Source: Comamonadaceae bacterium
GTDB taxonomy: Bacteria > Pseudomonadota > Gammaproteobacteria > Burkholderiales > Burkholderiaceae_C
Direction of reading: 5' to 3'
Length of the DNA: 5,188 nucleotides
Assembly (NCBI GenBank): GCA_947461325.1
Contig: CANHLD010000134.1
Coordinates: forward strand, 1-5,188
Positions 1-5,188 of this stretch are shown in pieces (positions within the stretch are counted from its first letter, which is position 1; each line of letters begins with the position of its first letter). Below the pieces are notes generated by a model. That model made no database searches, had not been told where the DNA came from, and saw only the letters and a list, made by a program, of their open reading frames with translations. The translations under genes and the position numbers were made by a program.

Positions 1-1626
1 GACATTCTCTTTGCCTTTGGCTTGTCCTTCTACGCGGTCGATCATCCACTTCAGCACGCGCATGTTTTCACCGTATCCAGGCCAGACGAACTTGCCGTCC
101 TCGCCTTTGCGGAACCAGTTGACGCAGAAAATCGCGGGCAAGGTCGCGCCCGTGGTTTTGAGTGTCTCGCCCATGTTCAGCCAGTGCTGGAAATAGTCGC
201 TCATGTTGTAGCCCATAAACGGCAACATGGCGAACGGGTCGCGTCGCACCACCCCTTGTTGACCGGCGGCTGCAGCCGTCGTTTCCGAGCCCATGGTCGC
301 CGCCATGTAAACGCCTTCGGTCCAGTTGCGCGCTTGCGTGACGAGTGGCACGGTGGTCGAGCGGCGTCCGCCAAAAATGAACGCATCAATTTTCACGCCG
401 TGTGCGTCGTCCCAGGCGCTGTCGAGCGCCGGGTTGTTGGTCGCAGCAACAGTAAAGCGTGCATTCGGGTGGGCAGCTTTGGCACCGGTTTCTTTGGCAA
501 TCGCCGGTGTCCAGTCCTTGCCTTGCCAGTCAATCAGGTGATCAGGCAAATGGCCGGTGTCTTTTTCCATGCCTTCCCACCACACATCGCCGTCATCGGT
601 CAAAGCCACATTGGTGAAGATGACATTTTTATCCAGACTGGCCATGCAGTTGGGATTGGTGTGGAAATTGGTACCGGGCGCGACGCCGAAGTAACCGGCC
701 TCTGGGTTGATGGCGCGCAATTGGCCATTGCTGCTTGGCTTGATCCAGGCGATGTCGTCCCCGATGGTGGTGACTTTCCAGCCGTCGAATCCGGCGGGCG
801 GCACCAGCATGGAGAAATTGGTTTTGCCGCAAGCGCTGGGAAAGGCAGCAGCCACGTGGTATTTTTTGCCTTGCGGGTTGGTCAACCCCAGAATCAACAT
901 GTGCTCGGCCAGCCAGCCCTGGTCGCGACCCATGTTGGAAGCGATGCGCAGCGCGAAACATTTTTTGCCCAACAAAGCGTTGCCGCCATAGCCTGATCCG
1001 TAAGACCAGATTTCACGGGTTTGCGGGTAATGCACGATGTACTTGGTGCTGTTGCAAGGCCAGGCCACGTCTTTTTCTCCGGCGGTCAGCGGCGCGCCGA
1101 CGGTGTGCACGCAGGGCACGAAATCGCCGTCTTCACCCAGCACATCAAACACCGCTTTGCCCATGCGGGTCATGATGCGCTGGTTCACCGCCACATAAGC
1201 GCTGTCAGACAACTCAATGCCGATGTGGGCGATGGGTGAGCCCAGCGGGCCCATGCTGAACGGCACCACGTACATGGTGCGGCCTTTCATGCAGCCGTCA
1301 AACAAGGGCTGCAGTGTGCGGCGCATCTCGGCGGGGTCCATCCAGTTGTTGGTCGGACCGGCCTCTTCTTTTTTTTCGGAACAAATATAGGTGCGGTCTT
1401 CCACCCGGGCCACGTCGCTGGGGTCGGAGCAGGCCAAGAATGAATTCGGCCGTTTGGCCGGGTTGAGCTTTTTGAACGTACCGGCGTCTACCAATTGCTG
1501 GCACAAACGCTGGTACTCCTCTTCACTGCCGTCACACCAGTGAACTTGGTTCGGTTTGCACAAGGCAACCATGGCGTCTACCCAGGCGATCAGCCGGGGG
1601 TGCTTGACATAAGCGGGTGAATTCAT
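1..1626 (-). CDS. pckG: Phosphoenolpyruvate carboxykinase (GTP), C-terminus cut off by the window edge
   Basis: Cytosolic enzyme converting oxaloacetate plus GTP to phosphoenolpyruvate, CO2 and GDP, the entry step of gluconeogenesis (EC 4.1.1.32). Translating the minus strand from the ATG at 1626-1624 gives 542 open codons to the edge; the family is usually about 590-620 residues, so roughly 70-80 C-terminal residues are missing. Seen in order: the substrate loop SGYGGN with Y213, G214, G215 and N216, followed by LGKKC with K221 and K222; the nucleotide P-loop FPSACGKTN at 262-270, with the reactive Cys266 and Lys268-Thr269 that mark the GTP-dependent class; the metal-binding TIGDDIAW with D290 and D291; FGGRRS with R421 and R422; and the guanine-pocket region WFRK...KFVWPGYGEN with F505, F513, Y518 and N521. 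A GAGGAG ribosome site 6 nt upstream supports the start. No frameshift is visible. It is transcribed alone and is divergent from nothing nearby; the unit upstream ends in a terminator. The identity is secure. Confidence 0.97.
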   Translation of the reverse strand, partial: MNSPAYVKHPRLIAWVDAMVALCKPNQVHWCDGSEEEYQRLCQQLVDAGTFKKLNPAKRPNSFLACSDPSDVARVEDRTYICSEKKEEAGPTNNWMDPAEMRRTLQPLFDGCMKGRTMYVVPFSMGPLGSPIAHIGIELSDSAYVAVNQRIMTRMGKAVFDVLGEDGDFVPCVHTVGAPLTAGEKDVAWPCNSTKYIVHYPQTREIWSYGSGYGGNALLGKKCFALRIASNMGRDQGWLAEHMLILGLTNPQGKKYHVAAAFPSACGKTNFSMLVPPAGFDGWKVTTIGDDIAWIKPSSNGQLRAINPEAGYFGVAPGTNFHTNPNCMASLDKNVIFTNVALTDDGDVWWEGMEKDTGHLPDHLIDWQGKDWTPAIAKETGAKAAHPNARFTVAATNNPALDSAWDDAHGVKIDAFIFGGRRSTTVPLVTQARNWTEGVYMAATMGSETTAAAAGQQGVVRRDPFAMLPFMGYNMSDYFQHWLNMGETLKTTGATLPAIFCVNWFRKGEDGKFVWPGYGENMRVLKWMIDRVEGQAKGKENV

Positions 1627-1632
1627 CTGACA

Positions 1633-1638
1633 CTCCTC
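1633..1638 (-). promoter_or_regulatory. Ribosome binding site of pckG
   Basis: On the minus strand this reads GAGGAG, 6 nt before the ATG at 1626. It is a near-consensus Shine-Dalgarno and fixes the pckG start. Confidence 0.85.
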
Positions 1639-1669
1639 ATTCAAAAAATTAAGGCCAGCATCCCGCTTG

Positions 1670-1711
1670 GAGGTGCTGACCTCAATCCTTTGATTGAGCT
1701 CGGGTCGAGCA
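1670..1711 (-). repeat. Chain of overlapping inverted repeats in the probable pckG leader
   Basis: Three small perfect inverted repeats follow one another and share bases. The first is gaggt/acctc at 1670-1674 and 1679-1683. The second is ctcaatc/gattgag at 1681-1687 and 1692-1698, with a 4-nt loop. The third is gctcg/cgagc at 1698-1702 and 1706-1710. The middle one can instead be extended outwards: tgctgacc (1674-1681) can pair with ggtc (1703-1706) and agca (1708-1711), with a 5-nt bulge at 1698-1702 and a 1-nt bulge at 1707. The alternatives exclude one another in part. If the promoter proposed at 1711-1739 is right, most of this lies in the 5' untranslated RNA of pckG. The role, operator or RNA structure, is unknown. 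Confidence 0.5.
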
Positions 1712-1739
1712 TTTTATGAATGTCCAAACAGACTATTCA
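1711..1739 (-). promoter_or_regulatory. pckG: Candidate sigma-70 promoter of pckG
   Basis: On the minus strand, TAAAAT (1716-1711) is a good -10 element (5 of 6 consensus bases). TGAATA (1739-1734) lies 17 bp upstream as a weak -35 (3 of 6). It would start transcription near 1704, giving a leader of about 80 nt. The weak -35 and the inverted repeat covering it fit a regulated promoter, but this is inference from position and pattern only. Confidence 0.4.
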
Positions 1740-1740
1740 T
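1716..1740. promoter_or_regulatory. Operator-like interrupted inverted repeat upstream of pckG
   Basis: The left arm ATGAATGTC (1716-1724) and the right arm GAC-T-ATTCAT (1731-1740) are complementary apart from a single extra T at 1734. A 6-nt spacer, caaaca, separates them. The repeat covers the spacer and -35 region of the candidate pckG promoter, where a dimeric transcription factor would block or modulate polymerase. No specific regulator can be named from the sequence. Confidence 0.4.
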
Positions 1741-1766
1741 GGCATTAGCGCGAGTCGATGTCGGAT

Positions 1767-1795
1767 GCAAAAAAACGCCCGCTGGGCGTTTTTGC
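1767..1795 (-). terminator. Rho-independent terminator, best oriented for the small minus-strand gene
   Basis: The arms cgccc/gggcg with loop gct are flanked by seven A on the left and five T on the right, so the stem extends to gcaaaaa...tttttgc. Read on the minus strand the hairpin is followed by seven T, and on the plus strand by five T. It could work in both directions, but the longer T run and the position 31 bp past the 1827 stop codon assign it mainly to the 44-codon gene. It insulates that gene from pckG. Confidence 0.85.
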
Positions 1796-1826
1796 AACAA
1801 GCTTGGAATTCAGAAGCTTAAGAATA

Positions 1827-1961
1827 TCAAGCCATGAAAATGGCTATGAAAGCCAACATGAAAATCAGGACAGCGCCGCCCACGGGCAAAATGATGTGCA
1901 TCAGCGGGACAATGGACTCGACCACATCGGTGGTTTCAGTGTTTTGTGAATGGTCTGACAT
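1827..1961 (-). CDS. Small single-pass membrane peptide of unknown function (44 residues)
   Basis: The reading frame from ATG at 1961-1959 to TGA at 1829-1827 encodes 44 residues. Residues 1-16 are polar and acidic (MSDHSQNTETTDVVES). Residues 17-44 are almost wholly hydrophobic (IVPLMHIILPVGG, then AVLIFMLAFIAIFMA) and predict one transmembrane helix with a Pro-Val-Gly-Gly turn near residues 26-29 and essentially no C-terminal tail. An AAGG ribosome site lies 7 nt upstream, a candidate promoter at 1992-2019, and a strong terminator 31 bp downstream. Together these make a complete monocistronic unit and are the main reason to believe it is a real gene. The layout suggests an inner-membrane peptide with its N-terminus in the cytoplasm or periplasm; orientation cannot be decided. 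I do not recognise the family. It could be a small accessory subunit of a membrane complex or a stress-type membrane peptide, but nothing here selects between these. Confidence 0.72.
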   Translation of the reverse strand: MSDHSQNTETTDVVESIVPLMHIILPVGGAVLIFMLAFIAIFMA

Positions 1962-1968
1962 GGCATTA

Positions 1969-1972
1969 CCTT
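1969..1972 (-). promoter_or_regulatory. Ribosome binding site of the 44-codon gene
   Basis: The minus strand reads AAGG, 7 nt before the ATG at 1961. It supports translation of the small gene and its start choice. Confidence 0.6.
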
Positions 1973-1991
1973 GGGTTCAATACAGACCGTC

Positions 1992-2019
1992 ATTCTAAAA
2001 CAATGAGGCTGACCGTAAA
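1992..2019 (-). promoter_or_regulatory. Candidate sigma-70 promoter of the 44-codon gene
   Basis: On the minus strand, TTTACG (2019-2014) matches the -35 consensus in 4 of 6 bases and TAGAAT (1997-1992) matches the -10 in 5 of 6. The spacer is 16 bp. Transcription would start near 1985 and give a short leader of about 25 nt. It lies in the shared intergenic region with the divergent metH gene, so the two could influence each other. I found no convincing plus-strand promoter for metH in the same stretch. Confidence 0.45.
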
Positions 2020-2096
2020 CTGTCGCCAAAAAGCCAAGTTGGGGCAAGCCTGTCGATGCCCATTTTCCACGCGCCACACACCTAACTACTCAGCAG

Positions 2097-3182
2097 ATGC
2101 CAACCTCAAGCCCATCCGTTTTCACCCGCGCAGCAGACCTGCCCGGCCTATTGAAAAACCGTATCGCTATCTTGGATGGCGCCATGGGCACCATGATTCA
2201 GCGCTTCAAGCTCAATGAGGCGCAGTACCGTGGCCAAGGATATGCAGGAAAAGACAGTCAATACGAGCGGTTCAAGGACTTTCCCCGCGACGTCAAAGGC
2301 AACAACGAATTGCTCAGCCTGACCCGCCCGGACATCATCCGCGACATTCACGAAGGCTACCTCGCTGCGGGTGCAGACTTGATCGAAACCAATACCTTTG
2401 GTGCGACCACCATCGCCCAAGCCGATTACGACATGGCGGACTTGGCGGTGGAGATGAACCTGGCCTCGGCGCGTATTGCCCGCGCCGCTTGCGACAAATT
2501 CTCCACGCCGGACAAGCCGCGGTTTGCCGTCGGCGCACTCGGCCCCACGCCAAAAACCGCCAGCATCAGCCCAGATGTGAACGACCCCGGCGCGCGCAAC
2601 ATCCATTTTGAAGAACTGCGGGTGGCGTACCTCGAGCAGGTCAAAGCACTGATTGAAGGCGGCGTAGATGTGTTGCTGCTGGAAACCATTTTCGACACCT
2701 TGAATGCCAAGGCGGCTTTGTTCGCCATCGATGAGTATTTTGAGCAAAGCGGCGAGCGCCTACCCCTGATCATCAGCGGCACGGTGACGGATGCGTCCGG
2801 CCGGATTTTGAGCGGCCAGACAGTCACCGCGTTCTGGCACAGCGTGCGGCATGCCAAACCACTGGCCATTGGCCTCAATTGCGCTTTGGGTGCGGCGCTG
2901 ATGAGGCCTTACATACAAGAGCTGTCCAAGGTGGCCGGCGACACTTTCATCAGCTGTTATCCGAACGCCGGTTTGCCCAACCCCATGAGCGAGACCGGCT
3001 TCGACGAAACACCGGACGTCACCAGTCGTTTATTGCATGAATTCGCTGCTGAAGGGCTGGTGAACATCGTCGGCGGTTGTTGCGGCACCACCCCAGAGCA
3101 CATACGCGCCATTGGCGATGCGGTTACGCCTTTGAAGCCGCGTGGTGTGCACACGGGCGGCAGTTATCCTCAAGCGGCCTGA
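2097..3182 (+). CDS. metH: Homocysteine S-methyltransferase domain protein: N-terminal half of split cobalamin-dependent methionine synthase
   Basis: 361 residues matching only the first (homocysteine-binding) TIM-barrel of MetH (EC 2.1.1.13), which activates homocysteine as a zinc thiolate for methylation by methylcobalamin. Seen: ILDGAMGTMIQ at 25-35; the stretch KGNNELL (67-73); ADLIETNTFGATTIA (93-107); GALGPTPKTASISPDVNDP (146-164); ETIFDTLNAKAA (196-207); ISGTVTDASGRILSGQT (226-242). The three zinc ligands are Cys262 (GLNCALG) and Cys328-Cys329 (GGCCGT). After about residue 345 the protein ends in a short unrelated tail and a stop. Full-length MetH is about 1,200 residues; many betaproteobacteria encode it as two proteins, and this is the first. 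The folate, cobalamin and reactivation parts must come from elsewhere, as none follows here. No clear Shine-Dalgarno precedes the ATG at 2097, but the start gives the length expected before the conserved LDG motif. A betaine- or S-methylmethionine-type methyltransferase is less likely given the MetH-specific motifs. Confidence 0.93.
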   Translation: MPTSSPSVFTRAADLPGLLKNRIAILDGAMGTMIQRFKLNEAQYRGQGYAGKDSQYERFKDFPRDVKGNNELLSLTRPDIIRDIHEGYLAAGADLIETNTFGATTIAQADYDMADLAVEMNLASARIARAACDKFSTPDKPRFAVGALGPTPKTASISPDVNDPGARNIHFEELRVAYLEQVKALIEGGVDVLLLETIFDTLNAKAALFAIDEYFEQSGERLPLIISGTVTDASGRILSGQTVTAFWHSVRHAKPLAIGLNCALGAALMRPYIQELSKVAGDTFISCYPNAGLPNPMSETGFDETPDVTSRLLHEFAAEGLVNIVGGCCGTTPEHIRAIGDAVTPLKPRGVHTGGSYPQAA

Positions 3183-3300
3183 ACCTGCGTCGGGCGCTAA
3201 AGGCAAAGAAAAAGTACAAAATACTGCTTTTTAAACTGAAAACCCACTATTTTCAATTAATTAAAACTAACCTATCCGGCTTTTAAGCAAAGGCTCGGAT
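3183..3300 (+). promoter_or_regulatory. AT-rich intergenic region upstream of the outer-membrane protein gene
   Basis: From about 3200 to 3285 the sequence is markedly AT-rich, unlike the metH gene before it. It contains two weak inverted repeats. AAAAAGTA (3209-3216) pairs with TACT (3222-3225) and TTTT (3228-3231) across a gc bulge. TGAAAA (3237-3242) pairs with TTTTCA (3250-3255). The first could be a weak metH terminator; the second could be an operator or part of the promoter. No pair of -35/-10 hexamers is convincing. An AAAGG ribosome site (3289-3293) lies 7 nt before the ATG at 3301. Confidence 0.4.
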
Positions 3301-3939
3301 ATGAAAAACAAACGCATCGGGTGGGTCTTGGGATGGTGTTTCGCCGCGTGGTCCGGTTCGGTAAGTGCACAGAACATGAATCTGGAGGCAACCAAAGCGT
3401 ACCAATGGATTCTGGAGGCGGGTATCAACACCGGTGGTGACAATATTGCCAAAGGAACCTATTCCAATACAGGTGAAAGTTGGGATGTCAAAGCAGGCAA
3501 AGGCTTGCAAGGCGGTATAGGTTTGCAATATGCCTTCAGCGAGGTGCTTTCCAGCCAAATTACCGTGGGTTATTTGGTAGACACCACCAATGGCATCAAT
3601 GGGGATGTGGCATTCAAAAGGGTGCCCGTAGAACTGATGATGACCTATAACGTCAGCGATAGGCTGCGACTGAGCGGTGGTTGGCACCAGTCCTATGACA
3701 GCAAGCGAGTCAATACCGGGGTTGCCGCTTTTTTAGGCACAGAAACTTTCTCCACGGATCCGGGCGCGGTGGTGCAAGCCGTTTATTTTTTCAAGCCCTA
3801 TAAAAATTTCAAAAAAACCGGCGAGGAAATCAGTTCAGGTTTGGGCTTGCGTTATGTCACGGAGAAATTCACTTCGGACAAAACACAAAAAACCTACAAA
3901 GGCGATCATGTTGGTGCGTTTTTAATGATGTACTTTTGA
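3301..3939 (+). CDS. Small outer-membrane beta-barrel protein, function unknown
   Basis: 212 residues with a typical Sec signal peptide: basic start (MKNKR), hydrophobic core at about 6-17, and a likely signal peptidase I site after Ala23 (SVSA|QN). The mature part of about 189 residues shows alternating polar/hydrophobic strands, for example WILEAGINTGG (36-46), GGIGLQYAFSEVLSSQITVGYLV (71-93), RVPVELMMTYNV (107-118), AVVQAVYFF (156-164) and SGLGLRYVTEKF (179-190). It ends in a C-terminal Phe after an aromatic/hydrophobic strand (GAFLMMYF), the usual signal for outer-membrane assembly by the BAM complex. The size fits an eight-stranded barrel. The region FKRVPVELMM followed by a GGW strand resembles uncharacterised barrel proteins of Burkholderiales; this is recollection, not a search. 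Substrate or partner is unknown. The gene is more AT-rich than its neighbours, especially near its 3' end. It has its own ribosome site and lies 118 bp after metH, probably as a separate unit. Confidence 0.85.
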   Translation: MKNKRIGWVLGWCFAAWSGSVSAQNMNLEATKAYQWILEAGINTGGDNIAKGTYSNTGESWDVKAGKGLQGGIGLQYAFSEVLSSQITVGYLVDTTNGINGDVAFKRVPVELMMTYNVSDRLRLSGGWHQSYDSKRVNTGVAAFLGTETFSTDPGAVVQAVYFFKPYKNFKKTGEEISSGLGLRYVTEKFTSDKTQKTYKGDHVGAFLMMYF

Positions 3940-3987
3940 TACTGACAAACACACAGTTTGACGCGTGGCGAGCTCACTGTGATTGAC
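3940..3987. other. Convergent intergenic gap with weak inverted repeats
   Basis: Only 48 bp separate the barrel-protein stop from the pgi stop. The gap contains CAAAC-acaca-GTTTG (3946-3960). It also contains CACAGT (3952-3957) and ACTGTG (3976-3981), 18 bp apart, the latter running up to the pgi stop region. Neither has a T run, so no confident intrinsic terminator can be called for either gene. Confidence 0.35.
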
Positions 3988-5188
3988 TCATCGGGCATGG
4001 GCTGTTTGTTCTATGGCCAAAGCCATGGTTTTGCCTAGTTCCACACCCCACTGGTCAAACGCATTGATGCCCCAAATGGCCGCCTGGCAAAACACTTTGT
4101 GCTCATACAAGGCAATCAAGGCGCCCAGACTGTGAGGTGTCAAGTGGTCCATCCACACGGTGCTGCTTGGGCTGTTGCCCGGGTAGCTGCGGTGCGGCGC
4201 AAGACGGGTGGCTTGTTCTTTACTTGAGCCTTCAGCCAGCAATAACTGGTAGGTTTCAGCCTCGCTGCGGCCCACAGCCAACGCTTGCGCCTGTGCTTGC
4301 ATATTGAGGAGAACGACGCGCTGGTGTTCTTCGGCATAGGGCAAATCGGTATGCGCTTGCCGCACGCCGATGAAATCGATGGGCACTTGTTGTGCGCCTT
4401 GGTGGATCAATTGAAAATAAGCATGCTGCCCGTCGTTGCCCAAACCGCCCCACAGCACCGGCGTGGTTGAAACCGAACACGGGGTGTTGTCGATGTGCAC
4501 CCGCTTGCCGTTGGACTCCATGTCTTGCTGCTGTAAAAACGCCACCAGTTTGCCAAGCGCTGAATGGTAGGGCGCGATGTGGTGCGTGGTGGCGCCAGAA
4601 AAATTGCGGTTCCAAATGCCCAGCAAAGCCATCCACAAGGGCATGTTTTGCGCTGCGGGCGTATTTAAAAAATGGGCATCCATGGCCTGCGCGCCTGCCA
4701 GCATTTGCAAATAAGCGTCCCGCCCGATGGCCACGACCAAAGGCAAGCCAATGGCCGACCAGAGCGAATACCTGCCACCCACCCAGTCCCACAAATGAAA
4801 GCATCTGTCCGCCGACATGCCTTTGGCCATGGCCAGTGTCGGATTGGCGGTGACCGCGGCTAAATGCAGCTGTAACTCAGTCTCAGGACAACCGCTGTCT
4901 TTCAACCAGCGCAAGGCGGAGGTCATCAGCAGCATGGTTTCTTGGGTGGAGAACGACTTGCTTTGCACCACAAACAAGGTGCGAGCCGCTTGAACCGAGG
5001 CCAAGGTGGTGGCCAGGCTCCAAGCGTCCACATTTGAGACGTAGTGCACACGAACCGGGTGCGTTTTTGAAGTATTGTCTGCCCGCGCCAAGGCTTCAGT
5101 GGCCATGCGCGGACCCAAATCCGAGCCGCCGATGCCCAGGTTGATCACATCGGTGATGGTCTCGCCTTGAAACCCTTTGCAAGCACCC
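3988..5188 (-). CDS. pgi: Glucose-6-phosphate isomerase, N-terminus cut off by the window edge
   Basis: Cytosolic enzyme interconverting glucose 6-phosphate and fructose 6-phosphate (EC 5.3.1.9), used in glycolysis and gluconeogenesis. The frame is open from the right edge to the TGA at 3990-3988 and gives 399 residues; the family is about 510-550, so roughly 115-150 N-terminal residues lie outside. The first visible residues (CKGFQGETITDVINLGIGG) are internal to the protein, so the GTG at 5148 is not the true start. Seen in order, numbered within the fragment: sugar-phosphate loop GIGGSDLGP (18-26); SKSFSTQET (76-84) phosphate-binding loop; the signature DWVGGRYSLWSAIG (134-147) with Arg139; MESNGK with the catalytic base Glu224 (codon 4518-4516); GQHAYFQLIHQG with His255; and the signature INAFDQWGVELGK with Lys386 (codon 4032-4030). 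All expected active-site residues of the visible part are present and the frame is intact. It converges on the barrel-protein gene. Confidence 0.97.
   Translation of the reverse strand, partial: GACKGFQGETITDVINLGIGGSDLGPRMATEALARADNTSKTHPVRVHYVSNVDAWSLATTLASVQAARTLFVVQSKSFSTQETMLLMTSALRWLKDSGCPETELQLHLAAVTANPTLAMAKGMSADRCFHLWDWVGGRYSLWSAIGLPLVVAIGRDAYLQMLAGAQAMDAHFLNTPAAQNMPLWMALLGIWNRNFSGATTHHIAPYHSALGKLVAFLQQQDMESNGKRVHIDNTPCSVSTTPVLWGGLGNDGQHAYFQLIHQGAQQVPIDFIGVRQAHTDLPYAEEHQRVVLLNMQAQAQALAVGRSEAETYQLLLAEGSSKEQATRLAPHRSYPGNSPSSTVWMDHLTPHSLGALIALYEHKVFCQAAIWGINAFDQWGVELGKTMALAIEQTAHAR

Noticed and set aside
22..996. Long plus-strand open frame of 324 codons opposite pckG
   Set aside because: It lies wholly antisense to pckG, whose protein motifs are unambiguous. 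The translation has no recognisable domain, and the open frame follows from GC-biased codon usage on the other strand.
1758..1949. Plus-strand 63-codon frame running through the terminator and opposite the small membrane-peptide gene
   Set aside because: It begins upstream of and reads through the terminator hairpin, has no ribosome site, and its product is low-complexity polar sequence. The minus-strand frame has full expression signals.
1962..2096. A riboswitch (SAH, SAM or cobalamin type) upstream of metH
   Set aside because: Such control is known for methionine genes, but the leader of at most about 110 nt shows no recognisable conserved core such as a B12 box or the SAH motif, and no expression-platform hairpin.
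2148..2747. Minus-strand open frame of 199 codons inside metH
   Set aside because: It overlaps the conserved MetH domain in the opposite orientation, lacks a ribosome site and resembles no known protein.
3301..3939. Reading the barrel protein as lipid A deacylase PagL because of its HxS triplet (His129, Ser131)
   Set aside because: PagL has an HxSNxG-type context and a downstream catalytic Glu in a conserved strand. Here the context is HQSYDS and the rest of the protein does not match, so the triplet is probably chance.
4256..4853. Open frames of 150-180 codons on both strands within pgi
   Set aside because: They are out-of-frame shadows of pgi, whose signatures are intact in the chosen frame.

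Overview
The window looks like a chromosomal housekeeping segment from a betaproteobacterium, probably Burkholderiales and most likely Comamonadaceae-like. This rests on a GTP-type PEP carboxykinase, a split-type methionine synthase, an outer-membrane barrel gene and moderately high GC; the taxonomy is inferred by eye from protein resemblance. I see no mobile element, CRISPR array, tRNA or rRNA.

Left part (1-1826). The minus strand carries pckG, GTP-dependent phosphoenolpyruvate carboxykinase. Its start is in the window and about the last 70-80 residues are cut off by the left edge. The roughly 140 bp upstream of pckG hold a candidate promoter overlapped by a 25-bp interrupted inverted repeat, then a chain of overlapping small inverted repeats in the probable leader. 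A strong GC-rich hairpin with a T run (1767-1795) separates this from the next gene.

Middle (1827-3182). A 44-codon minus-strand gene (1827-1961) encodes a single-helix membrane peptide of unknown function. It has its own ribosome binding site, a candidate promoter, and the 1767-1795 hairpin as terminator. Divergent from it, on the plus strand, is a 361-residue stand-alone homocysteine-binding/methyltransferase domain of cobalamin-dependent methionine synthase (metH first half). It keeps all three zinc-ligand cysteines. The folate, cobalamin and reactivation domains are not encoded downstream within the window.

Right part (3183-5188). After a very AT-rich gap comes a plus-strand gene for a small secreted outer-membrane beta-barrel protein (3301-3939), visibly more AT-rich than its neighbours. 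It converges on pgi (glucose-6-phosphate isomerase, minus strand), whose C-terminal 399 residues are present and whose N-terminus runs off the right edge. No clear intrinsic terminator lies between these two.

Functionally, pckG and pgi both belong to gluconeogenesis/glycolysis and metH to one-carbon/methionine metabolism. Each appears to be in its own transcription unit, so there is no evident operon. The least explained items are the 44-residue membrane peptide, the layered palindromes upstream of pckG, and the methionine synthase half separated from its partner.
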